Shown here in pieces: positions 26,496-35,961 of a stretch of 64,000 bases of DNA. The stretch's first letter is position 1. Each line of letters begins with the position of its first letter. Below the pieces are notes generated by a model that was not told where the DNA came from, made no database searches, and saw nothing but the letters and a program-made list of their open reading frames with translations. A program made the position numbers and the translations under genes. Origin of the DNA: UTCHB3 sp964371075. Its GTDB lineage: Bacteria; Bacteroidota; Ignavibacteria; Ignavibacteriales; Ignavibacteriaceae. The stretch lies in assembly GCA_964371075.1 (NCBI GenBank), contig CAYJKN010000002.1, positions 1 to 64,000 of the forward strand. The letters are read 5' to 3'.

Positions 26496-29093
26496 TTGAA
26501 CAAAACTTTTTCAGTTTTAATATTTGTAGTTTTTACTTTTATTGCCTGTCCGCAACAACGAGATACAATAATTATATCCGGGAGTGAATATCAGGCCGGC
26601 GGGTTACACAGAACAATGTTTGGTGACTTGTGGAGAGATGTCTGGGCAACACCGATTAAAATACCCGTTCTCGATTTAAAAACTTTTGCCGGTGGACTTG
26701 TCCCTGAAAAAAGGGGTGGCGGGATGCAAACCAAAACTCTTCATTTTAAAGGAGCTGACGGACAAACCTGGAAGTTTAGATCGCTAAATAAATTCCCCAA
26801 GCCAACTCTCCCCGACGACATTAAAAACACTCTGGTAGCAGATTTTATACAGGATCAGATAAGTACTTCACACCCTGCCGCTGCTGTTGTTCTTACTCCA
26901 TTTATGGACTCCCTTGGAATTTTGAATGCACCACCCACCCTCTGGTTTCTTCCCGATGATCCAATCCTGGGAGAATTCCGCGAAGAATTTAAAAATCTTG
27001 CGGGAATGATGGAGGTTAATCCCGACGAAAATGAGGAGGGTGGAACTCCCTTTGCAAACGCTGAAAAAATAATCTCCACAGAAAAACTGGTTTACAGATT
27101 TCTCGATAAAAGGGATGAAAAAGTTGACGCCGCCGCATTTTTAACAGCACGGCTCTTTGATGTTTTTGTGGGTGATTGGGATCGCCACATGGGACAGTGG
27201 AAATGGGCCAAATACACCGTCAACGGAAAAGAACTCTGGAAACCGATCCCCAAGGACAGGGATCGCGCTTTCTCAAAGTTTGATGGACTAACTCCCTGGG
27301 TTTCAACTCTGATAATTCCCCAATGGAAAGATTTTGACTACGATTATCCACCTGCGGAGTTTGCCACATGGAGTGGCAGATATCTTGACAGAAGATTCCT
27401 CTCCGAGCTTACTCGAAATCAGTGGGATTCGGTTACAACTTTTGTAATTTCAAAACTGACTGATGACCTGATAGATTCATCGCTAAGCCGATTCCCGGAG
27501 GAACATAAACCCCTTTCAGTCACAGAGATAAAAGAAAAACTGATCTCAAGAAGGGGGAAACTTCTTGCTTTCTCAGATGAATATTATCGTCATATAAACA
27601 AGATTGTGGATATTTATGCCTCAGACAAGGATGATCATGTTGATATCCAAAGAACCGACACTTCAACAATTATCACCCTCTCCGGGAAAAAGAAGAAGGG
27701 GAGTGATTTAAGGGAGGTGTTATATCAAAAAGAGTTTGATAGTGAAATCGCATCGGATATAAGAATCCATCTTTCCGGTGGTGACGATCAGGTGAAAATT
27801 ACCGGCACAGTTGAATCGGGACCCCTGATAAGAATTGACGGGGGAGAGGGAAAAGATCAATTTATCGACTCATCACATGTAAAGGGTTGGTTCCTGAACT
27901 TCCTTCCGATTAGAAGGGCAGAAAACAAAAACAGATTTTTCGACAATGATGCCTCAACCTCAGTAACTTACGGCAGAGGGACAAAATTTAGAGTTGAGGA
28001 ATCTGTTGATGCAACGGAACCACAACAATATATAGAACCCACCTGGCTACAGGAAGGAAGAGGTTATGGTATCAACCCGGTATTTGATCTCTCATCCACA
28101 ACGGGACTCCAACTTGGTGGAGGACCCATAATAATAAATTACGATTATCGTAAAAAGCCGTGGGATTCATGGTTAACTCTGACAGCAGCTTATGCAACCC
28201 GACCAAGAGACTTTGATTTTGTTTTTGAGAGTTACTTCAATTCGATTCTGGATGATGCTACAGTAAGTTTTAGAGCTTACAGGATTAACATCGAATTTAA
28301 CAATTATTATGGTCACGGCAATAATACAGATTACAATAATGAACTTTTCGAAAGTGAATTTTACAGGATCAAAAGGCGAGTCACCAGTGGAGAAATGGGT
28401 GTTGATCTGCACATCGGTGACGGAATCAGAAATTATTATCAGGCAAGACTCTCTTTTTATGAAGTCAGCGTTCCTGAGGCATCTCTTTTAAAAGGACTGC
28501 CAAACGGAAGTTATGGTGATGGAGATTTGTCGGTTTTAACTCTCGGAACAGGATTTATTTTTGATAAAAGAGACAACATTGATCTTCCACTTGAAGGGTG
28601 GTATCTTAAGTTTGGAGGGAATTATAACCCAAAATTGTTCAACACCAAAGAATCTTTTTATAATGCTACTTTTGATCTTCGGGCATATATACCAATCTCA
28701 TTTTTAAAAAATTCGGCACTTGCTTTTAGAGTCGGCGGTGAAAAAGTTGGAGGTGAATATCCATTTTTCGCGGCGGCTTTCCTTGGTGGGTCAAAAAATC
28801 TTCGTGCTTATAGAAATGAAAGATTTTCCGGAGATGCATCTTTGTTTGGAACCACAGAAATTAGGGTTGAGCTGGGTTCGATTAAAACCATAATCTACTC
28901 AAGAGTTGGAGTTTTTGCATTTGTAGAAACGGGAAGAGTTTTTAAGAATGGCGAAAATTCAGATATATGGCATCTCAGCAGCGGCGGCGGTGTTTATCTT
29001 TCCTTCCTGGACAGAGCCTTGATTCTGGCAACAACAGTTGGTTTTTCGAGCGAATATACCAACTATCATTTTACAACCAAGGTCCTTTTTTAA
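26496..29093 (+). CDS. Omp85/BamA-TamA-type outer-membrane protein
   Basis: An 865-residue protein. The TTG at 26496 is the only start that keeps the signal peptide (FSVLIFVVFTFIACPQQ), since a stop codon lies two codons upstream; the ribosome site is weak. Residues about 25-500 form a large soluble region typical of Bacteroidota relatives, with GDWDRHMGQWKWA and PIPKDRDRAFSKFDG motifs. Residues about 540-865 are amphipathic strands of a surface-antigen barrel (LPLEGWYLKFGGNYNP, AFLGGSKNLRAYRNERFSG), with the final aromatic residue expected of an outer-membrane barrel. Function unknown: assembly or transport is possible. The GDWDRH/DRDRAFSKFDG region recalls kinase-like or phosphotransferase folds, but I cannot confirm this. 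Confidence 0.8.
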   Translation: MNKTFSVLIFVVFTFIACPQQRDTIIISGSEYQAGGLHRTMFGDLWRDVWATPIKIPVLDLKTFAGGLVPEKRGGGMQTKTLHFKGADGQTWKFRSLNKFPKPTLPDDIKNTLVADFIQDQISTSHPAAAVVLTPFMDSLGILNAPPTLWFLPDDPILGEFREEFKNLAGMMEVNPDENEEGGTPFANAEKIISTEKLVYRFLDKRDEKVDAAAFLTARLFDVFVGDWDRHMGQWKWAKYTVNGKELWKPIPKDRDRAFSKFDGLTPWVSTLIIPQWKDFDYDYPPAEFATWSGRYLDRRFLSELTRNQWDSVTTFVISKLTDDLIDSSLSRFPEEHKPLSVTEIKEKLISRRGKLLAFSDEYYRHINKIVDIYASDKDDHVDIQRTDTSTIITLSGKKKKGSDLREVLYQKEFDSEIASDIRIHLSGGDDQVKITGTVESGPLIRIDGGEGKDQFIDSSHVKGWFLNFLPIRRAENKNRFFDNDASTSVTYGRGTKFRVEESVDATEPQQYIEPTWLQEGRGYGINPVFDLSSTTGLQLGGGPIIINYDYRKKPWDSWLTLTAAYATRPRDFDFVFESYFNSILDDATVSFRAYRINIEFNNYYGHGNNTDYNNELFESEFYRIKRRVTSGEMGVDLHIGDGIRNYYQARLSFYEVSVPEASLLKGLPNGSYGDGDLSVLTLGTGFIFDKRDNIDLPLEGWYLKFGGNYNPKLFNTKESFYNATFDLRAYIPISFLKNSALAFRVGGEKVGGEYPFFAAAFLGGSKNLRAYRNERFSGDASLFGTTEIRVELGSIKTIIYSRVGVFAFVETGRVFKNGENSDIWHLSSGGGVYLSFLDRALILATTVGFSSEYTNYHFTTKVLF

Positions 29094-29160
29094 CACGATA
29101 TTCACGATTCCGTACTCTTTTGAACACGATCGTCACAATGATAAAAGATGGTCACGATTC
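29092..29160. repeat. Dispersed CACGAT-type intergenic repeat, copies 2 and 3
   Basis: Between two convergent genes, AACACGATATTCACGATTC (about 29092-29110) and TGAACACGATCGTCAC (about 29119-29134) are followed by AATGATAAAAGATGG. The second unit aligns gap-free with the repeat at 926-957. No gene was seen here. Confidence 0.6.
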
Positions 29161-29181
29161 ATTTATCTTTTAAAGGTTCAG

Positions 29182-30180
29182 TTACATAAAGTTAAAGAAG
29201 CCGCCCTCTTCTTCATCATCAACTTCGTCCTGTTTTTTCTTCGATTTTTTCTGATATTTCAGGGAATTCCTTTCCCAAAAAACACCATCCACATATCCTT
29301 GAATTCCATTTTCAGTCTCTGCAAGTTCAAGACGATATTCCGTGGTTGCTGCAAAAACTTTATCGATTTCAATTCCAATATAGTGTCTGTTCAATTTTTT
29401 TGCCACAACGGATGAAGTCCCCGAGCCAAGAAACGGATCAAAAATCACATCACCTTCATTTGAAGAAGCAAGAATCAATTTTGCCAAAAGTTTCTCGGGT
29501 TTTTGAGTCGGGTGATCGGTGTTTTCAGACATCGACCAATATGGAATTGTAATATCAGTCCAGATGTTTGAAGGGTGGCTCATTCTGAATCTGCCTTCTT
29601 CGGTTTCCTGCCAGTCTTTGGCTTTTCCGTCCTCTTTATAAGGTGCAACCACACTTCTTTTTTCTTTAACCGCTTCGAGGTTAAATGTGTAATCATTTCC
29701 CATGGTGAAAAACCAGATATCTTCCATCGAGTTTTTCCAGTTTTTACTGGCTCCACGGCCTTTGTCCCTCTGCCATGTGATTCTGTTACGGAGTTTAAAA
29801 TATTCACTTGCAACAGCAAAAATTGAAATGGAGCTGATAAAATCACCACATATATAAATTGTGGCTTCCGGTTTCAGAAGACGCAACATTTGGGGCAGCC
29901 AGCTTCTTAAGTAGGCCGAATACTCTTCAACGGGAAGTTTTCTAAACTTGGACGAACCAAACTCTCTGTCAAGATTGTATGGTGGATCCAGAATCAACAG
30001 GTCAACAAACTCATCAGGAAGAAACTTTATGATATCAAAAAGGTTTCTGTTTATTGTCTTATCGAGTATCTCATCAACGGAAACCGGTGCTTCGATATCG
30101 ATAAGTTTTTTTGAATACTTCTCAATTTGGTCTTCATTGAGAGTTATTGTTTTATTTTTTGTTGCCCTTGGTGCAGGCAT
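29182..30180 (-). CDS. DNA adenine (or N4-cytosine) methyltransferase, beta-class
   Basis: A 332-residue N6/N4 DNA methyltransferase. Catalytic motif IV DPPYN is at residues 65-69 and precedes the SAM-binding motif DPFLGSGTSS at about 248-257, the beta-class order. HPTQKP (233-238) and YIGIEID also fit. DPPY is most common in N6-adenine enzymes. The C-terminus is a charged tail (KKSKKKQDEVDDEEEGG). No restriction endonuclease, specificity subunit or Vsr gene is adjacent, so it appears to be an orphan that could act in regulation or mismatch-strand marking (inference). A good TATATTTG element lies upstream. Confidence 0.92.
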   Translation of the reverse strand: MPAPRATKNKTITLNEDQIEKYSKKLIDIEAPVSVDEILDKTINRNLFDIIKFLPDEFVDLLILDPPYNLDREFGSSKFRKLPVEEYSAYLRSWLPQMLRLLKPEATIYICGDFISSISIFAVASEYFKLRNRITWQRDKGRGASKNWKNSMEDIWFFTMGNDYTFNLEAVKEKRSVVAPYKEDGKAKDWQETEEGRFRMSHPSNIWTDITIPYWSMSENTDHPTQKPEKLLAKLILASSNEGDVIFDPFLGSGTSSVVAKKLNRHYIGIEIDKVFAATTEYRLELAETENGIQGYVDGVFWERNSLKYQKKSKKKQDEVDDEEEGGFFNFM

Positions 30181-30208
30181 TTTAACTCCAAATATTTATG
30201 TTTTGCTA

Positions 30209-30216
30209 CAAATATA
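30209..30216 (-). promoter_or_regulatory. Candidate -7 element of the methyltransferase gene
   Basis: Minus-strand TATATTTG matches the Bacteroidota TAnnTTTG element exactly and lies about 30 bases before the ATG, with a TTTGGAG ribosome site in between. A clear -33 TTTG is not present. Confidence 0.4.
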
Positions 30217-30261
30217 CACTTATATATAGATAAAGCATAATCGCTGCCTTACACTTGTGTA

Positions 30262-32319
30262 TTACTTTTTCTTCAATACCATTCCGGTGGAAGGAGGAAG
30301 AGTAACTTTACCCTTACCTTTTCCAAGCGACTTGACTCCGGCTTTTTCAGCGTTAACCAACACTTCAAAATTCCCTTTGGGAAGTGTAAATTCCACCTTT
30401 TTATCTCTGTTGGCATTAAATAGAATAACAAAATGATCCTTGCCATGGTTCAATTCGTACCCCAAAGTAAATTCATCTTTAAGATCCATGAACTTTACCT
30501 CTTCATAATCAGCACGACGGAAAGCACTATAAGTTGAACGAAGTTTTGCGAGTCCGGCATAATAATCGACAAGACTTTTGTTTAAAGCCACATGTTCATA
30601 ATTGATATAGTTTACTTCATTGTCCTTGTCGTAAGTGTTATGATCAACCCTGCCTCTGTAAGGATCGTTAACATCCACATCCGCAGGAACCACTTTTGAT
30701 CTGCCATATTCCTGCCCGGCGTGGATCATTGTCATCCCCTGTGAGGTGTAGAGGAACAGGGCACCAAGTTTATTCAATTTTAGCTGAGTTGGTGTCAGTT
30801 TTGCGTTTTTATCAACATCAATTATTGTGGTACCTTCTTTAAGGTCGCCAAGGCCAATTCTGATAAAATCACCCAAAGTATAACCGTCGTGTGATTCAAG
30901 ATAATTTACAGAGTGTTCTTTTTTGCGGAATAATCCCTTGTCATCCCTGAGCAGGGTTCCATTTACATAACTTTGAAGTCTTTGAGGTGTATTGTCACCA
31001 TACCATTTTCCAAATATCCAACCCGGGTTTTCCTGTGGATTTTCACCTTTCACACCATTTCTGATCTGATCGTTCCATGACCCCCACTCTCTTTCAGAAA
31101 ATCCTTTTGGATCGTATCCACCACCCCATGGTTCACAAACTATCACCACTTGAGGATTAACTTTTCTGAGCTCTTTAATGATCTCTTCTATGGTTACCCA
31201 GTCGATAAGTTTACCAAGATCAAACCTGAAGCCATCCACATGATATTCGGTCATCCAGTATTTTAGACTTTCGATTATCAGTCTTCTTGCCATTGGGGCT
31301 TCGGTTCTAAAATCGTTCCCACATCCACTTTCGGCTTTAAAACTGCCGTCATTGTTAAGGCGGAAATAATATTGTTTGTCAATTTCTTTAAAGCTTCCCA
31401 ACTCATATTCAGAGATATGATTATAGACCACATCCATTATTACAGCAATTTTTTCTTGATGGAAAGCTTTAACCATCTGTTTAAAATCGTTGCGGGCTTT
31501 ATCACTTTGTCCCATCCATTGGTTCCACCTTAGTTTTGACCAGTTTTCGGCATAATATGCCTCGGGAGCAAAAAATGCAGCGGTCATATATCCCCAATGA
31601 TTTCTCTCGTATGGGTTCCATGTATTAAACCTGTTGGCTGCGGAATCGCGGAAAGGTATTTCAACATTTCCAAATTCCTGTGCCGGAAGGAGTTCAACAG
31701 TATTCACATTGAGGGATTTTATATAGTCGAGACCACCCTTCTTACCTTTTTCAGTAAGACCTTTATAGGTTCCCGGATTTTTTACGCCTGAACTTGGATG
31801 TACTGTCTGATCACGGAGGTGCATTTCATAGGTTATCAGGTCACGCCAGTCGCGCTGAATCCATTTGGTTTTTCCCCAATCAAAACCGCCGTCTTTTACA
31901 ACAATTCCTTTTCTTGGGTTCATATATGTATTAAAGGTAGCAACTGATTTTGCATAAGGATCGAGGATTAGAATCTGACCTTTTTTAACCGGATCATCTT
32001 CGGGATTAATCACAATGTAGCCGTAAAAGAGACCATACTGGTCGCCACTTAGTTGGGCTTCCCAGACACCATCTTTATCTTTGGTCATTTTATGTTCAAT
32101 GTAGTCGGTGTCTTCAACTTTTTTGAATGTCCTGAGAGCCACTTCGGTTGCTCTTGGTGCAAACACTCTAAAGATTGTATTCCCCCCCTCAACAAATGAG
32201 CCCAGTTTTTTGTCTGAATAGGCATTCAGGAATTCATCCTGTTTCTGAGCCTTAACCATTGTTTGAGACATGATAAACAACACCACTAATACTGATAAAA
32301 TTTTGTGTCTTGAAGTCAT
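30262..32319 (-). CDS. Exported type I pullulanase-like alpha-glucan debranching enzyme (GH13)
   Basis: The ATG at 32319 was chosen because it places a signal peptide (KILSVLVVLFIMSQTMVKAQ) at the N-terminus of a 685-residue product; the open frame extends further upstream without such a feature. A CBM48-like N-terminal domain (FRVFAPRATEVALR) is followed by a GH13 barrel: IMDVVYNH (region I), GFRFDLG with nucleophile Asp367, CEPWGGG with acid/base Glu396 and YLESHDGY with Asp478. The overall order fits type I pullulanase, which cleaves alpha-1,6 branches. A G7 tract (GAG GGG GGG) lies early in the gene. It is probably periplasmic or surface-associated, and lies upstream of the methyltransferase gene on the same strand. 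Confidence 0.9.
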   Translation of the reverse strand: MTSRHKILSVLVVLFIMSQTMVKAQKQDEFLNAYSDKKLGSFVEGGNTIFRVFAPRATEVALRTFKKVEDTDYIEHKMTKDKDGVWEAQLSGDQYGLFYGYIVINPEDDPVKKGQILILDPYAKSVATFNTYMNPRKGIVVKDGGFDWGKTKWIQRDWRDLITYEMHLRDQTVHPSSGVKNPGTYKGLTEKGKKGGLDYIKSLNVNTVELLPAQEFGNVEIPFRDSAANRFNTWNPYERNHWGYMTAAFFAPEAYYAENWSKLRWNQWMGQSDKARNDFKQMVKAFHQEKIAVIMDVVYNHISEYELGSFKEIDKQYYFRLNNDGSFKAESGCGNDFRTEAPMARRLIIESLKYWMTEYHVDGFRFDLGKLIDWVTIEEIIKELRKVNPQVVIVCEPWGGGYDPKGFSEREWGSWNDQIRNGVKGENPQENPGWIFGKWYGDNTPQRLQSYVNGTLLRDDKGLFRKKEHSVNYLESHDGYTLGDFIRIGLGDLKEGTTIIDVDKNAKLTPTQLKLNKLGALFLYTSQGMTMIHAGQEYGRSKVVPADVDVNDPYRGRVDHNTYDKDNEVNYINYEHVALNKSLVDYYAGLAKLRSTYSAFRRADYEEVKFMDLKDEFTLGYELNHGKDHFVILFNANRDKKVEFTLPKGNFEVLVNAEKAGVKSLGKGKGKVTLPPSTGMVLKKK

Positions 32320-32519
32320 AACTGATCCATAATTGGTTTTTTTGTAATAATCCGGCTTTAAAATTACAAAAAAAGAGTGAATAGAGGTGAATTGGACTTT
32401 TAATGATCGTTCGATCACTTTTAATCAGAGTTTGCGAGCGACTAATTGGACGAAATTAACCAGTATTCCGAGGAATTTCCTTAATTTCGTAAAGTATTAT
32501 CATTTATTTAGGTGAAGTT

Positions 32520-35500
32520 GTGACAAAATACATTGTTAGTTTTGTTTTCCTCCTTCTTCTGCTCGCAACCACCCCTTTGGTTGCACAAAGAGCAGGTGAT
32601 GTAGTCCCCGGAGAGATAATTATCCAAATGCGACCGGCTGCAGAAACCTCGGACATTTTATCTGAGTTTAGTTCGGCAGGACTTAAATCCGAACGCCTTC
32701 TTTCAAAAAGAATGAACATCTGGCTGATAAGCTATGATACAAAAAAAGCAAACGGCGACGATTTGCTTTTTGCCCTCAGAAGCCATCCACTCGTAAGTAT
32801 TGTGCAATACAACCATGTTATGGATCTCAGAGATGATAAAAATTACAACGAAAGAAATCCCGAGGCTGTTGAAAATCTAACTTTCGACTCCCGTGGAACA
32901 ACCCCCAACGACCCAAGATTTAACGAGCAATGGGCTCTTAACAACACCGGCCAAAGTGGTGGAACCCCCGACGCAGATATTGATGCTCCTGAAGCATGGG
33001 ATTTTTCAAAAGGTGGACTTACCGCCCAGGGTGACACAATTGTTGTTGCTGTTATCGATGGTGGTGCCCAGATATCTCATCCCGACTTAAATTTTTGGGT
33101 AAACAGATTTGAGATTCCCAATAATTCGATTGATGACGATCTAAATGGTTATGTTGATGATTATCTTGGCTGGAATGCTTATAACAATAACGGAACACCT
33201 GATGGCGACAGTCATGGAACACATGTTTCCGGAATTGTTGCTGCCCGCGGAAATAATGGCGCAGGTGTATCAGGGGTAAACTGGAACACCAAGGTAATGA
33301 TAATCTCGGGTTCTTCATCTTCAGAAGCCACTGTGGTTGCTGCTTATGCATTTGCTCTTGAACACAGAGCAACATATAACGAAACCAATGGAGCTAAAGG
33401 TGCATTTGTTGTCGCAACCAACTCCAGTTTTGGAGTTGATTATGGTCAACCGGCAAACTATCCGATCTGGTGTGCAATGTATGATTCCCTCGGGAAATAT
33501 GGAATTTTGAGCTGTGCAGCTACTGCAAATCTTGGGATTAATGTTGACGTTCAAGGTGATATCCCAACTGCATGCCCAAGCAACTGGCTTGTGAGTGTAA
33601 CTAATACCACAAGCACAGATGCCAGAAATTCGGGAGCAGCATACGGTTTAACTACAATTGATCTTGGTGCCCCGGGAAGTTCAATCCTTTCCACCGATCA
33701 AACAAATACATATACAAGCAAGACAGGTACCTCGATGGCAACTCCTACTGTTGCCGGTGCAATTGCACTTATGATCTCGGGAGCCAATGCCGATCTCATC
33801 CAGGCATACAAAACCAACCCCGGCCCAACTGCACTTATCTTTAAGCAGTATCTCCTTGATGCCACTGATCCTGTTTCTTCACTTCAGGGACAAACAGTAA
33901 CCGGTGGTAGATTAAATGTTTTTAATGCACTTCTTGCAGTGGGAACTCCCCCGGATACAGTTGCTCCAACAGCGATAAACAATCTTGCAGTAGTTGAGCC
34001 GACTTCCGGAAGTTTAAAACTTACCTGGACAGCACCTCTTGATACTTCAAGAAATGGTGTGGTTGCATATATTGTGAGGAGATCAAACTCCCCCATTCTT
34101 ACACAAACTGATTTTAACAATGCCACCCCTGTTGTTTGGAGCGGGACTCCACAACCATCCGGTGGAACCGAAAATTTTGTTGTAAGCGGGCTTAATCCCT
34201 CCTCAACTCTCTATTTTGCAATCAGATCTCAGGATACATGGGGAAACATCTCTGTTGTTTCCAATTCCCCTTCGGGAACAACACTTCAGGCTCCTGCATT
34301 GGGGCTCTCCACAAGAAATCTCGTAAGAACCCTGACACCCGGGTCAACCGTTTCTGATTCGATCATGATCAGCAATACAACTGCATATTCATCAACTCTC
34401 TCATACACAGTTGAATTGGCAAACAATACATTCCCTCAGGGTAGTTTGTTTATGTCACTTGTTGCTGTTGAGACAGAAAATGTTCTTCAGTTGATAAAAT
34501 TTGCTGACAAAGAGAACCCAACACCCCGTTTTGGTTATTCAATTGACGGAATGGGTGGACCGGATTCAGCAGGATATAAATGGATTGACAGTTATGAACC
34601 AAACGGACCTGATTTTGAATGGGAAGATATTTCCACTACAGGGACTGAGCTCACCAACTGGGTTGCTGCAAGCACTTTTGGAGCAAAAGATGAAGGATAT
34701 GCTCAGTTTAGTCCCGGATTTACTTTCAAATATTACGGTCAACAGTATACCACACTTTATGCGGGTTCAAACGGATTTATCTCCGTTGCACCATTTACCG
34801 GAAGCACTTTCACCAACGCTACCATGCCGGGGTCTCCAAATCCAAACGGTATCATGGCTGCCATGTGGGATGATCTTGATGGAACTAACGGTGGTAAGGT
34901 TTATTACAAAAACTACTCCGGAAAAACCATTATTCAGTATAAAAACTGGGAAAAGTATTCCGCTTCAACCTCGGATCTTAACTTTCAGATTATATTATTT
35001 TCTTCAGGAAAAATCCTTTATCAGTATCAAACCATGACAGGCACCCTAAATTCTGCTACAGTTGGAATTGAAAACCAGACAGGAACTGTTGGTCTGACAG
35101 TAGCACATAATGCTACTTACATCGCAAATAATCTGGCTCTTCAGTTTCAAGCTGAACCTGATTGGATTACTGCAACAAGTCTTTCCGGAATGCTTTATAA
35201 CGGAAATTCATCTGCTGTTAAGTTGAATCTTTCAACTGTTGAAATACCACTTGGAAATTATTCGATGGACCTTGTGATCAGATCAAACGATCCGCTAAAA
35301 CCGGTTGATACGGTTAAGGTTTTAATGATCAACTCAGGTGAAGTACCGGTTGAGCTGGTTTCTTTTACAGGCGAATTTGTTAACGGATCTGTTAAACTGA
35401 ACTGGATTACCGCCACTGAAACCAATAATTCAGGTTTTGAAGTGGAAAGAAAATCAGGAAATGGAACTTGGGAAAAAGCGGGTTTTGTTGCCGGAGCAGG

Positions 35501-35903
35501 AACAAAAACTTCGCAATCTGTTTACTCGTTCAGTGAAAACAAACTGGTTGCCGGGAAGTATCTCTACAGATTAAAACAAATTGATCTCGACGGTACCATT
35601 GTTTATTCACAGGAAGTGGAAGTTGATATGGGAATTCCAACAGAGTTTACACTCGATCAGAACTTCCCAAATCCTTTTAATCCAAACACGATAATTCGAT
35701 TTGCTCTTCCCGTTGCCGGTGGAGTATCGTTAAATATTTACAACACCCTTGGTGAAAAAGTTGCTTCTCTTATCAATAAAGAGATGGCAGCCGGTTACCA
35801 TGAGGTTTCATTTAATGCATCCGAACTCCCGAGTGGACTTTATCTCTACGAACTTCGTTCCGGTAATTTCTCATCTGTAAGAAAAATGCTTTTAATGAAA
35901 TAA
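32520..35903 (+). CDS. Secreted subtilisin-like serine protease (S8) with T9SS sorting domain
   Basis: An 1127-residue protein starting at GTG. It has a signal peptide (IVSFVFLLLLLATTPLVAQ), a propeptide-like region (about 25-105), and an S8 catalytic domain with Asp180 (AVIDGGAQISHPDL), His232 (GDSHGTHVSGI) and Ser405 (TGTSMATPTVAGA). An Fn3-like domain (about 480-590), further beta domains, a module starting PVELVSFTG (about 942), and a type-A sorting domain (DQNFPNPFNPNT, ending VRKMLLMK) follow. It should be carried across the outer membrane by the T9SS and attached to or released from the surface. It is divergent from the pullulanase gene and followed by a strong terminator. Confidence 0.95.
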   Translation: MTKYIVSFVFLLLLLATTPLVAQRAGDVVPGEIIIQMRPAAETSDILSEFSSAGLKSERLLSKRMNIWLISYDTKKANGDDLLFALRSHPLVSIVQYNHVMDLRDDKNYNERNPEAVENLTFDSRGTTPNDPRFNEQWALNNTGQSGGTPDADIDAPEAWDFSKGGLTAQGDTIVVAVIDGGAQISHPDLNFWVNRFEIPNNSIDDDLNGYVDDYLGWNAYNNNGTPDGDSHGTHVSGIVAARGNNGAGVSGVNWNTKVMIISGSSSSEATVVAAYAFALEHRATYNETNGAKGAFVVATNSSFGVDYGQPANYPIWCAMYDSLGKYGILSCAATANLGINVDVQGDIPTACPSNWLVSVTNTTSTDARNSGAAYGLTTIDLGAPGSSILSTDQTNTYTSKTGTSMATPTVAGAIALMISGANADLIQAYKTNPGPTALIFKQYLLDATDPVSSLQGQTVTGGRLNVFNALLAVGTPPDTVAPTAINNLAVVEPTSGSLKLTWTAPLDTSRNGVVAYIVRRSNSPILTQTDFNNATPVVWSGTPQPSGGTENFVVSGLNPSSTLYFAIRSQDTWGNISVVSNSPSGTTLQAPALGLSTRNLVRTLTPGSTVSDSIMISNTTAYSSTLSYTVELANNTFPQGSLFMSLVAVETENVLQLIKFADKENPTPRFGYSIDGMGGPDSAGYKWIDSYEPNGPDFEWEDISTTGTELTNWVAASTFGAKDEGYAQFSPGFTFKYYGQQYTTLYAGSNGFISVAPFTGSTFTNATMPGSPNPNGIMAAMWDDLDGTNGGKVYYKNYSGKTIIQYKNWEKYSASTSDLNFQIILFSSGKILYQYQTMTGTLNSATVGIENQTGTVGLTVAHNATYIANNLALQFQAEPDWITATSLSGMLYNGNSSAVKLNLSTVEIPLGNYSMDLVIRSNDPLKPVDTVKVLMINSGEVPVELVSFTGEFVNGSVKLNWITATETNNSGFEVERKSGNGTWEKAGFVAGAGTKTSQSVYSFSENKLVAGKYLYRLKQIDLDGTIVYSQEVEVDMGIPTEFTLDQNFPNPFNPNTIIRFALPVAGGVSLNIYNTLGEKVASLINKEMAAGYHEVSFNASELPSGLYLYELRSGNFSSVRKMLLMK

Positions 35904-35924
35904 AAATTATCCCCAATTAAACTA

Positions 35925-35957
35925 AAAAAGCCCGACTTATAACCGGGCTTTTTTTTA
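35925..35957. terminator. Bidirectional terminator between the S8 protease and UbiA genes
   Basis: AAAAAAGCCCG and CGGGCTTTTTTTT form a perfect stem around ACTTATAAC. A-run and T-run on both sides serve the convergent genes on each strand. Confidence 0.85.
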
Positions 35958-35961
35958 TAGT

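Noticed and set aside
34501..35037. 178-codon open frame inside the S8 protease gene
   Set aside because: Alternative plus-strand frame fully contained in a well-supported protease/T9SS gene; its product is Leu/Ser/Pro-rich without recognisable motifs.
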